From Podochytrium sp. JEL0797 (taxonomy: Eukaryota; Chytridiomycota; Chytridiomycetes; Chytridiales; Chytriomycetaceae): 19,935 bases of DNA. The notes beneath the pieces were generated by a model. It saw nothing but the letters and a program-made list of their open reading frames with translations, was not told where the DNA came from and ran no database searches. Numbering within the stretch: the first letter of the stretch is position 1; each line of letters opens with the position of its first letter. Shown here piece after piece: positions 8,274-18,125 of the stretch. The stretch lies in assembly GCA_027596195.1 (NCBI GenBank), contig JADGJG010000438.1, positions 1 through 19,935 on the forward strand. The letters run 5' to 3'. The position numbers were made by a program, and so were the translations under genes.

Positions 8274-10207
8274 TTAAAGGAAGAAAGCAGCAACGAGAAC
8301 AGCCATCGTGCTGAAAGCAACAGAAACCGCCGAAGAACCAACAATCTTGGTCGTGTCAACCGCAGCCAAAGCCGTAACACTTCCCTGAGTCACTCCCATC
8401 AAAGCACCTCCATCACGCTTCGCCGCGGTCGGACTAAAGCTCAACTGGAAGTCAAACTCGTACACAACCGCCTTGTTGGGCAGAATGAAGGGCAAATTGA
8501 TACTCTTCGTCGAGCAAATCTGCGGCGTGTATCCTGCGTAAGACTTGACAGAGTTATCCATCACGTTCGCGTTGAACTCAAACACCTCCTTTCCAAACGT
8601 GTTGATGGTGCGCAACTTGTTCCAGCACGACGCGTCAATGGTGAGAGGAGTGCCACTAGCTCCATCCTTGACGGTAACTCCCGTGACATTGATGTAGTAC
8701 CCTTGAGCAGCGAGCACGGAACTTGCAAGAGTGAGATCCCACTTGTCGTTGACGGTCAGGAGGTTTGAGTTGGTGACAGTGTCCGTGATAGAACCAAACA
8801 CGATTCCGTTCGTGATATTAGCTGAAAAGAGGCATTGGCTAGAAATTGCGAAAGTGACGGTGAAGAGTTGGACGGAGGCAATACAGTTGTTCATGTTGGA
8901 GCCGTTCTGGATACAAATGTTGATGGAACCCATGTAAGTAAACGTTTGGGCCTGTTCCTTCATGCATGTGAAAGTGCCAGTGTAAACGAGGGCGGATTGG
9001 GAAGCGGGGCCAGTGATGGGAGACAAGCCGGTGCCCGAGAGGCCTGAAACGGACGTGATTTGGACGTTGGCTGGAGTGTTCGGAGTGATGGTCAAGGAGA
9101 GCTTTCCAGTTGGGGCATCGTAATCAATGTTGCTGGCGGTGTAGGTGATAGCTCCGGCACTGACGGCACCAATGACACTGGCTTGGAGGGCGGCACCGGA
9201 GTAGGTGAAAGTCATGCCGTAGTTCTCGCCGTATGTGACTTTGTTTAGGGTTGCTTGGATGTAGATGGAACTACCATAAAACAAGAGTTAAGTTTTCAAA
9301 CTAAAATGAGAGCAATATAAAAGGATGCTTACCCGCTGAACTGGTTCTGCGCCTTCACCCAACACGGCTGAGTCGTGTCAAACACGCTCGTCAAATTGAC
9401 TGTTGCAGCATTCGTTGGAGTAGACCACACGGACGAAAGGGGCAAGCAGTCTCCAAACTTGGTGAAGTTGACAGTCTGTCCATAATTGTTGAACGTGAAC
9501 ACAACCGTGGCGTTTTGGCCGTTTCCAGTGATAATGGGAGTCATCTGGGGGAGCAACAAGCTAGGGTCCGTGGGAGCGGTTTGACCAGTGTAGCCTATGA
9601 TCGTGTTGGAGGGCGCGTTCACGGAAGAGTAGCCAGAATTGCATGCAGAGTTGACGGGAGGGGTTCCAGTGGCAGAGAGAGTAACCGCAGTAATAAGTGG
9701 TCCACAAGAAGAATTGGCTTGGGAAATGAGTTCAACGCGTGTCGCACCACAAGCTGTGCTGGGAATGTTGACAGACTGAGTGACAAAGGATCCAGTCTGG
9801 CCAGTTAAAACGGCAGAATACAATGTCGCGTTCGTAACGAGGTTTGTGACGTTCAACATAAACGTTCCACTCGAACCGCCACAATTGTTATTGAAGCCGA
9901 CTTGCATGGTCACAGAAAGACCAGTGAAACCTCCCGGGATCATGACGTCTTGGTAGACGGCCGATGGGGCGTTGGGATTCAGGTCAATGTTGGTCAGCGA
10001 GGTGGGATTCAGGAAGATTTGGTTGTCTTGCTCGAGTTGTCCTTTCCCGGCGTTACAGTTGGCTTGGAGGGTCAAAGGAAGTGCAGAGCAAGAGTCCACC
10101 ACCCACGGGGCGATCAAAGAAGCGTTTGACGTGATGCAGAACGTTCCAAGCAAGGCACCGCAGAGTCCAGCAAAGTTGCTGTTGAGGATTAAGTTGGCAC
10201 TGGACAT
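8274..10207 (-). CDS. Secreted, probably GPI-anchored, N-glycosylated surface protein
   Basis: Two exons, 10207-9333 and 9270-8274, are joined across a 62-nt intron (donor GTAAGC, acceptor ATGGTAG), giving 623 residues. The N terminus has a hydrophobic segment (FAGLCGALLGTFCITSNA) that reads as a signal peptide cut near residue 30. The C terminus is a small-residue site followed by a hydrophobic tail (AVSVAFSTMAVLVAAFFL) with no charged end, the classic pattern for GPI attachment. The mature part is rich in Thr, Ser, Asn, Gly and Val, with many N-x-S/T sites and scattered cysteines. It reads like stacked beta-sandwich extracellular domains. No catalytic motif or named domain was recognised. 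It is most likely a cell-wall or surface glycoprotein or adhesin-like protein. The start at 10207 gives the signal peptide at the very N terminus. The frame is open further upstream, but the TATA box lies in that stretch. Confidence 0.8.
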
Positions 10208-10256
10208 CTTTCTATTTTCTAAGTTTGATGGATCTTGGACAGGGGAGACAAGGCGG

Positions 10257-10265
10257 TATTTATAT
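10257..10265 (-). promoter_or_regulatory. TATA box of the GPI-protein gene
   Basis: The minus strand reads ATATAAATA about 50 nt before the ATG at 10207. A transcription start 25-30 nt downstream would leave a 5' leader of only about 20 nt. It is the clearest TATA element seen in the window and suggests a strongly or conditionally expressed gene, which is inference. Confidence 0.55.
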
Positions 10266-10604
10266 GTTTTTCGCAGGTTGAGACGCAAATGGGTTTCAAA
10301 TTTCAGTTTCCCCCTTTGAAACTAGCATTCACCGAAACATGCAATTTGGTCAAATAGACACAGTCGAAAACGAGATTTTGAAACAAGATTGTCCGCAGGG
10401 CTCGGAGAAATCGGCCTTTCTCGTTAACTTGCCAAAAAAACTGCAAAACCGGGGGTAATGAAATTGAAAATATGAAATTGAATTTTTTGAAACGCGTACA
10501 GCGCAATCCTCCACCGTTCAGAAATTTAAACTGTTTTTTGTGGCATTCCTGCATTAAACTGGGCGTAAAACGGGGAGAATGACCGCGAGTAACGACCACG
10601 AACT

Positions 10605-10675
10605 GACCTGCAATTGCCCAGGCTTGCCTTCGTTTGTAAAGGCCACGACGTGGCCTGCAGTTGCCCGGACTTGCC
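10605..10675. repeat. Imperfect direct repeat, 24-nt units
   Basis: Units at 10605-10628 and 10652-10675 match at 20 of 24 positions, and all four differences are A/G transitions. Each contains CCTGCA(A/G)TTGCCC and ends CTTGCC. Between them lies a near-palindrome (GGCCACGACGTGGCC). They look like decayed copies of one unit. Confidence 0.6.
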
Positions 10676-10789
10676 CAGCGCATGAGCCAACTGCCTGTAA
10701 TAATCCAAATAAAATCCTTATGCATGTGCGCGTTTTCTGCCCAAGAAACTCACACAATTCGCATAAAAGCTTGAACATCTAGCTATTAG

Positions 10790-10902
10790 TTTGCCTCGAT
10801 CGCTTGCTTGACGCACGCCGATCCCCGTCAAAAACTTGAACAACTTGAACCCAGCGAAAGCCTGAAAAACTTGCTTGCCTGGATCGCTTGCCTGGCATTC
10901 GC
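10790..10902. repeat. Imperfect direct repeat, 29-nt units
   Basis: Units at 10790-10818 and 10874-10902 agree at about 22 of 29 positions around a shared GATCGCTTGC core. Short AAAAACTTG and ACTTGAAC repeats lie between them. This is part of the same motif-rich spacer, and the unit origin is unknown. Confidence 0.5.
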
Positions 10903-11527
10903 ACATGAGAATATTCACCAACTGACGCCAAGTCAAAGCACCAGGCACTGGGCACGTGCACTCCGTGTGCAGAAAATCGCAAGCATGGAAAAACGGAGTG
11001 TGAATTGTGATACCTCCAATGGAAAAATACACAATTGAGCCTTTTTGCATGGTTTCTGGAAGCCTTGAGGCTGTACAGCACCGGGTTGAGCAACAGGCAC
11101 CAAACAGCAAGCATTTAAAATTGAGCGTGAGCCTCCAAGAGTCACCCAGCGCCTCCTCGAGTCCGCTCGTCATTCATCTGTAACCCACTTTTTCTTTCCG
11201 CAGAATTTGATAGACAAACACGATCATTATTCAGGCAACTGCCTCACGTACTAGGCAAGTCCAGTCGAGGGCAGGCCGCTTCCCGGCCATTGTGCTTGTT
11301 TGCCCTAGACTCAACCATTTGCCAGGAATTGCTTGTGCTATGTAGCAGTCAAAGAGTAAGTACATAAATCAAACATTTGGCGTGATCGCGTGCCAGGCAG
11401 CAATCGAAGCAATCAAGTGCATTTTTTTCGAGGCAGCACACATCTCGGCGCACGCGCAGAACGCAAACACCAACCAAAAATTTCATTTGATTTTTCTCTC
11501 TAGTTGGGTTTCAAAACCTTTTCTGAA

Positions 11528-14500
11528 ATGGAGACGACCCTGGCGCACCTCACTTCAGCCTTCGGCAAACCCGAGAACGAAGACACATGGCTCGCCATGG
11601 ACAAGGCACTCTCTTCATTCGCTGGTGCCCTTTCACACAGCCCAGTGTCTGTTGGTGTGGATGCGATGCGGAGGGCGAAGTTGTTCGTGGGGCAGAGTGT
11701 GAGTGTTTCTATTCTGTGTTTGTTTTATTTACTCTTTAGAGAACAGCTCTTTTCGCCTCGCTCTGCGCTGCAGAAAACAGCCATACTAGTATTGACTTCA
11801 GCTTCTTCTTCACTCGGCGCCTCTTTCGCCCTCCACTCGACCTGCAGCGAAATGCTCCTTCTCCTTCTTTCGCTGTGTTCCAAAGCATCGATGGTCATGG
11901 TCCGCCTTTCCGCAGAAGCCATCGCATCGATCGTCTCGGACACCAAGGGCGAACAGATGGACAAGTTTGTTTGTGCGTGCGGGGCAGCACTCGCAAAGCA
12001 CAACAAGGTGGCGAAAGTGTTGCGCGTGGTGGCCGTGGATTCAGTCTCAGCAGTCGTCGAAGCCGTGATTCTGAATCCGAAAGTGAATGCGGAGAAACTC
12101 AGAGAACACGTCGAAGCAGTTTTGCGATTCGCCATCCAGGATTCATCCAACGAGGTCAGAGACGCTGCGAGGAAACTGTTTAAAGAATACGCGTCTTTAT
12201 ACGAAGCAGAGAGTGTCGACAGGTGAGAGTACACATCACCCAAAAAAAAAGCTAATTTATTAACCAAACGACCCAGATTCACAACCTCCCTGTCACCCCA
12301 CCTCCAAAAATCTCTTGTACCAAAACCCCTCCCACCTTCCCACTCCACCAAACCCGCACCCCCAAACCGCTCCAAATCCCTCCTCCCCATCTCTCCAGCC
12401 AACCACACACAATCCCACCTCCCACGCGCTCAAACCCTCCCTGCACACGTTTACCCACACCATCGTGTCGTGACACATCGCGAAAGCATCGACGATCGCC
12501 TCTTTGCGAGTTTGAGTCACGGCGATTCTTCTGTCGATTTTGAGACTTTGCCGGAAAGTGCTGCGGGGTTATGGTTTGATGAGGACGAGTTTGATGGGAG
12601 TGTGATGGAAGAGGAGGAAGAGGAGGAGGAGCAGTCGTCGTCAATGGGATTCGTGGCAACTGCTGTGGCATCGAACGAATCAAAGTATACCCAACTGGAA
12701 CCAACCCCGCCACCACCACCGTCGCAACCATCACGACCTGCCACATTAGCCATCCCCTCAATCCGACGCCGCAAATCATCCATCCTCCCACTCGTCCCAC
12801 TCCCTCCTTCCCTGCAATCTCACCGCTCTTCCGAATCCACACCCTCAACAACCCCGTCCCTTGATTCAGAACCCGCGCCGGTCGTGGACTTGAATGTCGT
12901 GTATACGTTCACGTTGGAGCAGGAAGTGGCTGCTGCGGAGGAAGCTGCTGCTTATCGGAGGCGGACGCGGCTGGTGGGTGTGGGGTTGGGGGAGGCCGAG
13001 GGCGAGGGCGAGGAGGAAGTGGAATTGGATCCTGATTTTTTGTGGGATGTGGATGGAAGTGGGGAGGATGCAAGTGGGAGTGAACTTAATGAGGAGGGAG
13101 CGACTGCGATGACGACGGCTGGGGGTTCTGGAAACGTGGTTATGAAGGGGGAAGAAGAGATGCGGAAGGGAAGCGAGGAAGGTTCTGTGGAGGTTGCTGG
13201 TCTGGAGGTTCCTGTTGATCAGGGAGTCTCTGGCAACGAGTCTCTTTGCAATGAATCCACGCCCCTCGCGCCAGCAGCAACCGTGACGGAATCGGATCCA
13301 GCTAAGACGACAGCCGCCGTCGTTGAGGATCTTGTTGTCGTTCCACTCGAGGAACCGGTTGTGGAGACGGAATCGCCTGTTGTTTTCGCGAACGAGGATG
13401 CACGAGCGGATACCTTCGATTCGATTCTTTTACCGCAAGTCGATCGCGTTCCTTTGGAGATGCAAAATTCGATCCCGCCGCGTGTCGAAGCGACACAAAT
13501 CGGTCTTGACGAAGAAGCCGCCGATTTCGAATCAATCGATGTGCTTTCGGATCAAGGAACCGCGTACGAGCCGGTTCTGATGGTTTCGGATTCGGTGGAG
13601 GGTGGTGTGAAGGGGGAGGAAGACGTGGTGCAGTTGTGTGTTGGGTTGGAGGGGGGTGAAGGTGTCGAGACGATGCGGGTGGTTGTTTTGGAGGAGGTGC
13701 TGTTGGGTGAAGCTGTGAGGGGGGATGGGAGCGAACGGGAATCAGAAGAGGCGGTTGTGGATGCTGTGGAGGCGGAAGTGGATTTAGGGAGTCCAGAGAA
13801 TCAAGACGCATCCACGAAATTGGAGGTTGCGGTGCCGGTGAGCTCCGATTCCGAGAATCTTCTCAAGCCGACGCAAGAACCAATCGAAATGATTATGGAA
13901 TCGATTGCATTGGATCCGGCTGCAGTTATACACCCCAACAAGGACGCGATCGCTCCCGCCGTTGAACCGCTCTTGTCCCCATCCCCCGATTTCCCCCCAG
14001 AACCAACACCGCGACCCACCACCACCACCAAACCGCGATTCTCGTTCCTCCCCACGTCACGCGGGGCGAAACCCACACCCTCACCACCATCCGATTCAAC
14101 AATCTCACCGCCACAACGCCACTCCATGCTCGCTTCACCCAATTCCATCACGTCGCCGACACTCCAACGACAATCCATGACGAGTTTGCCGACATCGTCA
14201 TTGCTAGTACTCCCGAGACAAACCTCCCTCCCGCGTCCATTATCTCTTTCTTCGAAACTCCCAAACGCAGTGTCGCGAGGCGTGTTGGGACAACCGCGAG
14301 TGTCGACCAGCGTGCAAGAGTCTTTGACGAGTAACAGCAAAACGATACCGAAACAGAGTACACCCACACCAACGAGAACCGCATCCCCTTCGCCATCAAA
14401 TTCATCTTCAACCAGCAATCGCTCGTTATCTCCCCTCGGCACCACCACCACCTCTTCATCCAAACGCGCCACAACGAAACCAACAACACGTGTTCACCCC

Positions 14501-16048
14501 CCCTCCCACCCCGTCCCCGTCCCCGCGCGTTCCAATTCACGCATCCACAGATCCAACAGCGATCCACCCGTTCCCCCCCTTCGGTCAACCTCCTCCTTAT
14601 CCCGTGCACCACCATCTCCCACCCCTCCACCGCCAATGCGATTTTCGTATTCAAAGTCTCCACCTCCAGCCGCGAGTTTACGTGCCTTGAGTCCCTTAGG
14701 CGGACGCGGACGGTCATCGACGCCAACCACCACCGCATCGATCAAACGCGCGTCTACACTTCCAACGATGCAACAGAGGAGGGCTGTTAGCGTCTTGGGA
14801 ACTCGAGGAAGTGTGGCGCCTCCACCTGTAGCGGGGAAGGGGGTGGTAATCGGTGTGCAGAAACCCACTGGGACAGCGTTTGGGAGGAGCGCAGTGACTT
14901 CGCCTATTCCTCCTGTTGTGGCTGCACGTGCAGTGAAAAAGGTTGCTGTTGTGGAACCCATCGTTGTGGTCGCGTGCGTGCCGGAGGAATCTGGGAAACG
15001 CGTTTCATGGAACCCTGATCTTGCGACCGTTCTTGGGGTTTCTGTTTGTGATCAGTATGCTGTGCAAGTACGTGAGGCTGTGGAGGAAGCGTTGGTCGGG
15101 GGAGTGTTTGCTTTATGGGAGTTTGTGGATTCTTTCGAGGCGGGTGGTGGGAGTCTGTGGAGGGAGGAAGCCGGGAGGGAAAAAGTGGGGGAAGTGGTGG
15201 GCGTTGTTGTAGGGGAGTTGAAGGGGTGTCAGGTTTGTTTTATTATTTTCGGTGGGGTGTTTTTGCTGATGGGTTTTTTTTTGCAGGATTCGGTGAAAGT
15301 GAAGCGTGGGTTAGCTGTGTTGAGGAGCATATTGGAAGTTGTACCTGCGATGCAGGTGGAGGAACTGGAGGAAGGCGAGGAGGTGAATAAAGTGTGGGTC
15401 ACAGTGGATCAGTGGATGCAAGTGTTGGAATGTGTGTTGAATTTGGCGGCGGAAGCGGAGGTTTGGTCCTTATTTCTTTCCCTTCTATATGTATGTGTGT
15501 GCTTATAGAGTTTACACAAAGTTTCAGGGAACAGATGTAACCCTCCCCATCGTGGACCGTCTCGAAATCGAATACGAAGTCTCCAACACGCTCGAAACGT
15601 TTGAGAGTCGCGTTTCATTTATATCCGTTTGTGAGATCCTTTGTGGAGTGTTGGGACGCGTTGCTGGTGGTGGTGGCGGTGAGGGGGGAGGAGGGCATCG
15701 CGCTGTGGCTGTGCAAAGGGCTGGGTTTGAGATGCTGGCGAGGGCGTTGGATTCTCAGGGTGCTGGGTGTGAGTTGGAAGGTGTGGAGTGGGGGGAGTTG
15801 ACGGGACATGTTGTGGAGGTAAAACAGTCTTGTTGCGATTTCTGGATTTCGCGAGGGCTGATTGAAAACTTTACAAACAGGCACTTGAAAGCAAACACCC
15901 GTTAACCCGTAAAGCCGGGTTCGATTCGGCTGTTGCGTTATGCCGCTGCCGAGGAAGCACACGCGAGTTGTACGATTTGGTGTTGGAAAAGAGTGGAAAG
16001 AGTCGGATGACGGTGTTGAAGGGGATGATGGAACGACGGTTGCGGTAG
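11528..16048 (+). CDS. CLASP-like TOG-domain microtubule-associated protein
   Basis: Exons 11528-11698, 11747-12222, 12277-15232, 15287-15460, 15528-15818 and 15881-16048 give 1411 residues. The introns are 48, 54, 54, 67, 62 and 62 nt less none skipped: five introns of 48, 54, 54, 67 and 62 nt. Residues 1-240 are stacked helices (HEAT-like) ending IQDSSNEVRDAARKLFKEY then HLQKSL, very like the last repeats of a CLASP TOG domain, which controls microtubule rescue and stability. Residues about 310-745 are acidic and Val-rich. Residues 790-1080 are a basic Ser/Pro/Thr/Arg linker like the microtubule-binding regions of CLASPs. An SPIP tetrapeptide near residue 1091 fits the S-x-I-P motif bound by EB proteins. 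Residues 1105-1411 are again helical and may be a second HEAT/TOG or CLASP C-terminal domain. Length fits CLASP/Stu1 proteins (about 1500). Introns 1 and 3 are multiples of three without stops. The ATG at 11528 follows a probable 5'-leader acceptor. Confidence 0.7.
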
Positions 16049-16238
16049 AGAGTGTATTTATAATTTTGCTGGGTGTGTGTGATGACTGAGCGGGTGGGGT
16101 TTTCGTTTTTTTTTTCGTTTGGTGGTGGTTTGGACTGGGTTTGCAGAGTGGGATATCCGAGTTTTTATTGAACAAGTGGTTCGGGGCTCAAAAGTGTGGT
16201 CGTGTGGATTCGCAAGTGGAGACATTCAAGGAGAGAGA

Positions 16239-16409
16239 TCATTTCGATTCGAGCGTTGCAGCGACTTTCTCCATTTCCTTGACTGCTTTCGCCTTGGAGG
16301 AAGTGCGGACAGCGCGGGCGCCAAAGTCGACAATGAGGAAGGCGGAGACGGCGATGACCGAGTATCCAAAGGCTTTGTGCGCGGCGTCGTAGATTCGGGT
16401 GCGGTTCAT
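16239..16409 (-). CDS. Small single-span membrane protein, possibly COX14-like
   Basis: This short intronless frame encodes 56 residues, from ATG at 16409 to TGA at 16239-16241. It begins MNRTRIYDAAHKAFGYSVIA, continues with a hydrophobic span (YSVIAVSAFLIVDFGA, residues 16-31), and ends in a basic then amphipathic tail (RTSSKAKAVKEMEKVAATLE). Length, the charged N terminus, a single span and a lysine-rich coiled tail resemble the mitochondrial inner-membrane COX14 family, which helps assemble cytochrome c oxidase. The resemblance is in architecture, not in a diagnostic motif, so other small mitochondrial or ER tail proteins are possible. It is convergent with the CLASP-like gene (190 nt away) and divergent from GID8. 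A plus-strand frame across the same bases is judged a shadow. Confidence 0.55.
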   Translation of the reverse strand: MNRTRIYDAAHKAFGYSVIAVSAFLIVDFGARAVRTSSKAKAVKEMEKVAATLESK

Positions 16410-16719
16410 TTTGTGCTTTGTTTGTTTCGGTGGAGAGATTTCAAAGAGGGGAATCGAGTCATAGGGAATAATTCGGATACAAGTCTCGAGAAGAGCTAGA
16501 GTATATCTAAGTGAATCGGATGGTTACGAGTTCAATTGGGGGTGCCTGAATGGGACGAAGGGGCGAAGAGAAATGCCACCGGCAGAGTAAACAAATTCTA
16601 TGCGAGGAGAAGGGGAGAGGCGCGGTGAATAGGTTTAATACGAAGGTAAACCTGCGAATGCCACACGCGTTTTGCCGCTAAAAAATAAATAAAAAATTCA
16701 TCAGCAGAAACCGGCCCAA
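16410..16719. promoter_or_regulatory. Divergent promoter region between the small membrane protein and GID8
   Basis: About 310 nt separates the two starts. It is purine-rich in the left part (GAGGAGAAGGGGAGAGG near 16605) and AT-rich near 16680-16700 (AAAAAATAAATAAAAAA). No defined element could be assigned, and no gene is seen. Confidence 0.45.
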
Positions 16720-17854
16720 ATGGTTCATCACCTTGCCCTTCCCCCTACCCTCTCGCCCTCTAACACTCCCTGCTTGTCTTCTAGTCATCCTCACAAGCAC
16801 CAGCAACAACACTCGTCAAGAAGGTGAGTCAAGGATCCCTAGCGATGAATTGAAGTCTCCAACAAAACCAAAAACAAATTCAACACAGAACATTCCGCGC
16901 GAAGAATGGAACAAGAAGCTCGCAGAAGTCAAAATCAACAAGAAGTAAATACGGCGATCCCCATCCCACCCCCGAAACAATCCCTCTCCTCGAAATTCAT
17001 CGAAATTCATCCTCACAACAACCAGAGACCTCGACAAACTCATCATGAACTACCTCGTGATCGAAGGATACAAGGACGCTGTCGAAAAGTTTGCCGAAGA
17101 GAGCGGGTTGGAGCCGTCCGTGGACCTTTCCTCGATTGAAGAACGCATGAAGATTCGAGCCGCGATTCAGGAGGGGAAGATTGATGAGGCGATGGAGAGG
17201 GTGAATGAGTTGGATCCGGAGGTATGTTTTACGATGGACTTCCCGGTTGGTGTTTTGACTGACTGGAATCGTTTTGTCTCGTGTTCCTCGACTCGCCCCG
17301 TCATACACATGCAGATTCTCGACTCGGACCCGCGTCTCTACTTTCACCTGCAACAACAAAAACTGATTGAATTCATTCGCGTGGGAAAGATTTCGGAGGC
17401 GTTGGATTTTGCTCAAGAAGAGCTCGCATCGCTTGGGGAGGAGAATGTGAGCTCACTCGCATTATCAACCGAAATTCCGATCGCTAAAATCCAAATCCAC
17501 GCCCGCACGTATTCCCCGCATAGCCCGAATTTCTCGAAGAACTCGAACAAACCATGTCGCTCCTCGCGTTCGACGCCGTGTCCAACACGTCCCCCGTGGC
17601 TGGTTTGTTGGACTACTCGCAGCGGTTGAAAGTGGCTGGGGAGTTGAACGCGGCCATTTTGGAGGCACAGTGTCAAGAGAGGAATCCCAAGTTGCCATCG
17701 CTGTTGAAGATGCTGGTTTGGTCGCAGGTATTTTGTCGCTCTCTCCCTCTGTCTCTCTTTCTGAACGAATGCTCTTTTCGTTTATCAGAACCAACTGGAG
17801 GAGCGTTGCACGTTCCCCAAAATCAAGAACCTCGTCACGGCCGAGTTGGAATGA
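16720..17854 (+). CDS. GID8: GID8, LisH/CTLH/CRA subunit of the GID/CTLH E3 ubiquitin ligase
   Basis: Proposed exons are 16720-16722 (ATG only), 16785-16823, 16889-16944, 17026-17221, 17315-17446, 17524-17727 and 17789-17854, giving 231 residues, close to human GID8 (228). Introns are 61-93 nt. The N terminus has NIPREEWNKKL. LisH is near residues 35-60 (LIMNYLVIEGYKDAVEKF), followed by GLEPSVDLSSIEERMKIR and CTLH with LYFHLQQQKLIEFIR. A CRA region ends in KLPSLLKMLVWSQNQLEE, and the C terminus is FPKIKNLVTAELE. GID8 is a scaffold subunit of the multi-subunit GID (yeast) or CTLH (animal) ligase, which marks proteins such as gluconeogenic enzymes for degradation in yeast. Exons from 16889 on are very secure. 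The first two are inferred: the SSSQAP exon follows a CTAAC branch and TCTTCTAG acceptor, and only an ATG directly followed by GT lies upstream in phase. Confidence 0.93.
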
Positions 17855-17892
17855 AATCCCCTTCTTTTTTCATCCTCTCTCGTTTTTTAACA

Positions 17893-17898
17893 AATAAA
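17893..17898 (+). terminator. Candidate polyadenylation signal (AATAAA) for GID8
   Basis: An AATAAA hexamer lies about 40 nt after the GID8 stop codon, in an A-rich context. It is well placed as a cleavage/polyadenylation signal. Confidence 0.55.
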
Positions 17899-18125
17899 CA
17901 AGACGCGTACCCAAAAGTCATTTCTCATACTGATTTGTGTCGCTCAAATGCACCACGTTTTTCCTGGTCTCTAGATGACAAATCCGTTGAAAGAAAATAT
18001 TTTCTCCGATAAACATCCACCCATTTCATGAAATTCAGCTACTATTTTCTGAAAGGCGCGATGGCGCCATCACCCACCAACTCACAAACAACCGACTCTT
18101 TTTTCTCAAATAAACCCACTACCTT

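Larger units (their letters stand above)
10208..11527. other. Long divergent spacer with decayed short repeats
   Basis: About 1.3 kb separates the starts of the GPI-protein and CLASP-like genes. It should hold both promoters. I see no convincing gene: the open frames in it are poor in coding bias and mostly reflect repeats. From about 10600 to 11420 the core TTGCC(C/T)GG or its complement recurs many times. Just before the CLASP-like start a strong 3' splice-site-like sequence (polypyrimidine then CTCTCTAG at about 11495-11503) suggests an intron in that gene's 5' leader. Confidence 0.55.

Noticed and set aside
10718..11173. A 151-codon minus-strand frame in the long spacer
   Set aside because: Its repeated peptide pattern simply reflects the decayed DNA repeats. 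It is Cys/Phe-rich without domain structure and has no supporting coding bias.
12279..12851. A 190-codon minus-strand frame rich in Gly/Trp/Val
   Set aside because: It is antisense to the Pro/Ser-rich start of the CLASP-like third exon, and its composition is explained by that.
13801..14472. A 223-codon minus-strand frame inside the CLASP-like gene
   Set aside because: It mirrors the Ser/Pro-rich coding sequence of the long exon and has irregular composition. The plus-strand frame is continuous for nearly 3 kb.
15913..15936. T-arm/B-box-like sequence (GGGTTCGATTCGGC with flanking stem)
   Set aside because: It has no A box or cloverleaf upstream and lies inside the last exon of the CLASP-like gene, where it encodes KAGFDSA. 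It is a coincidence.
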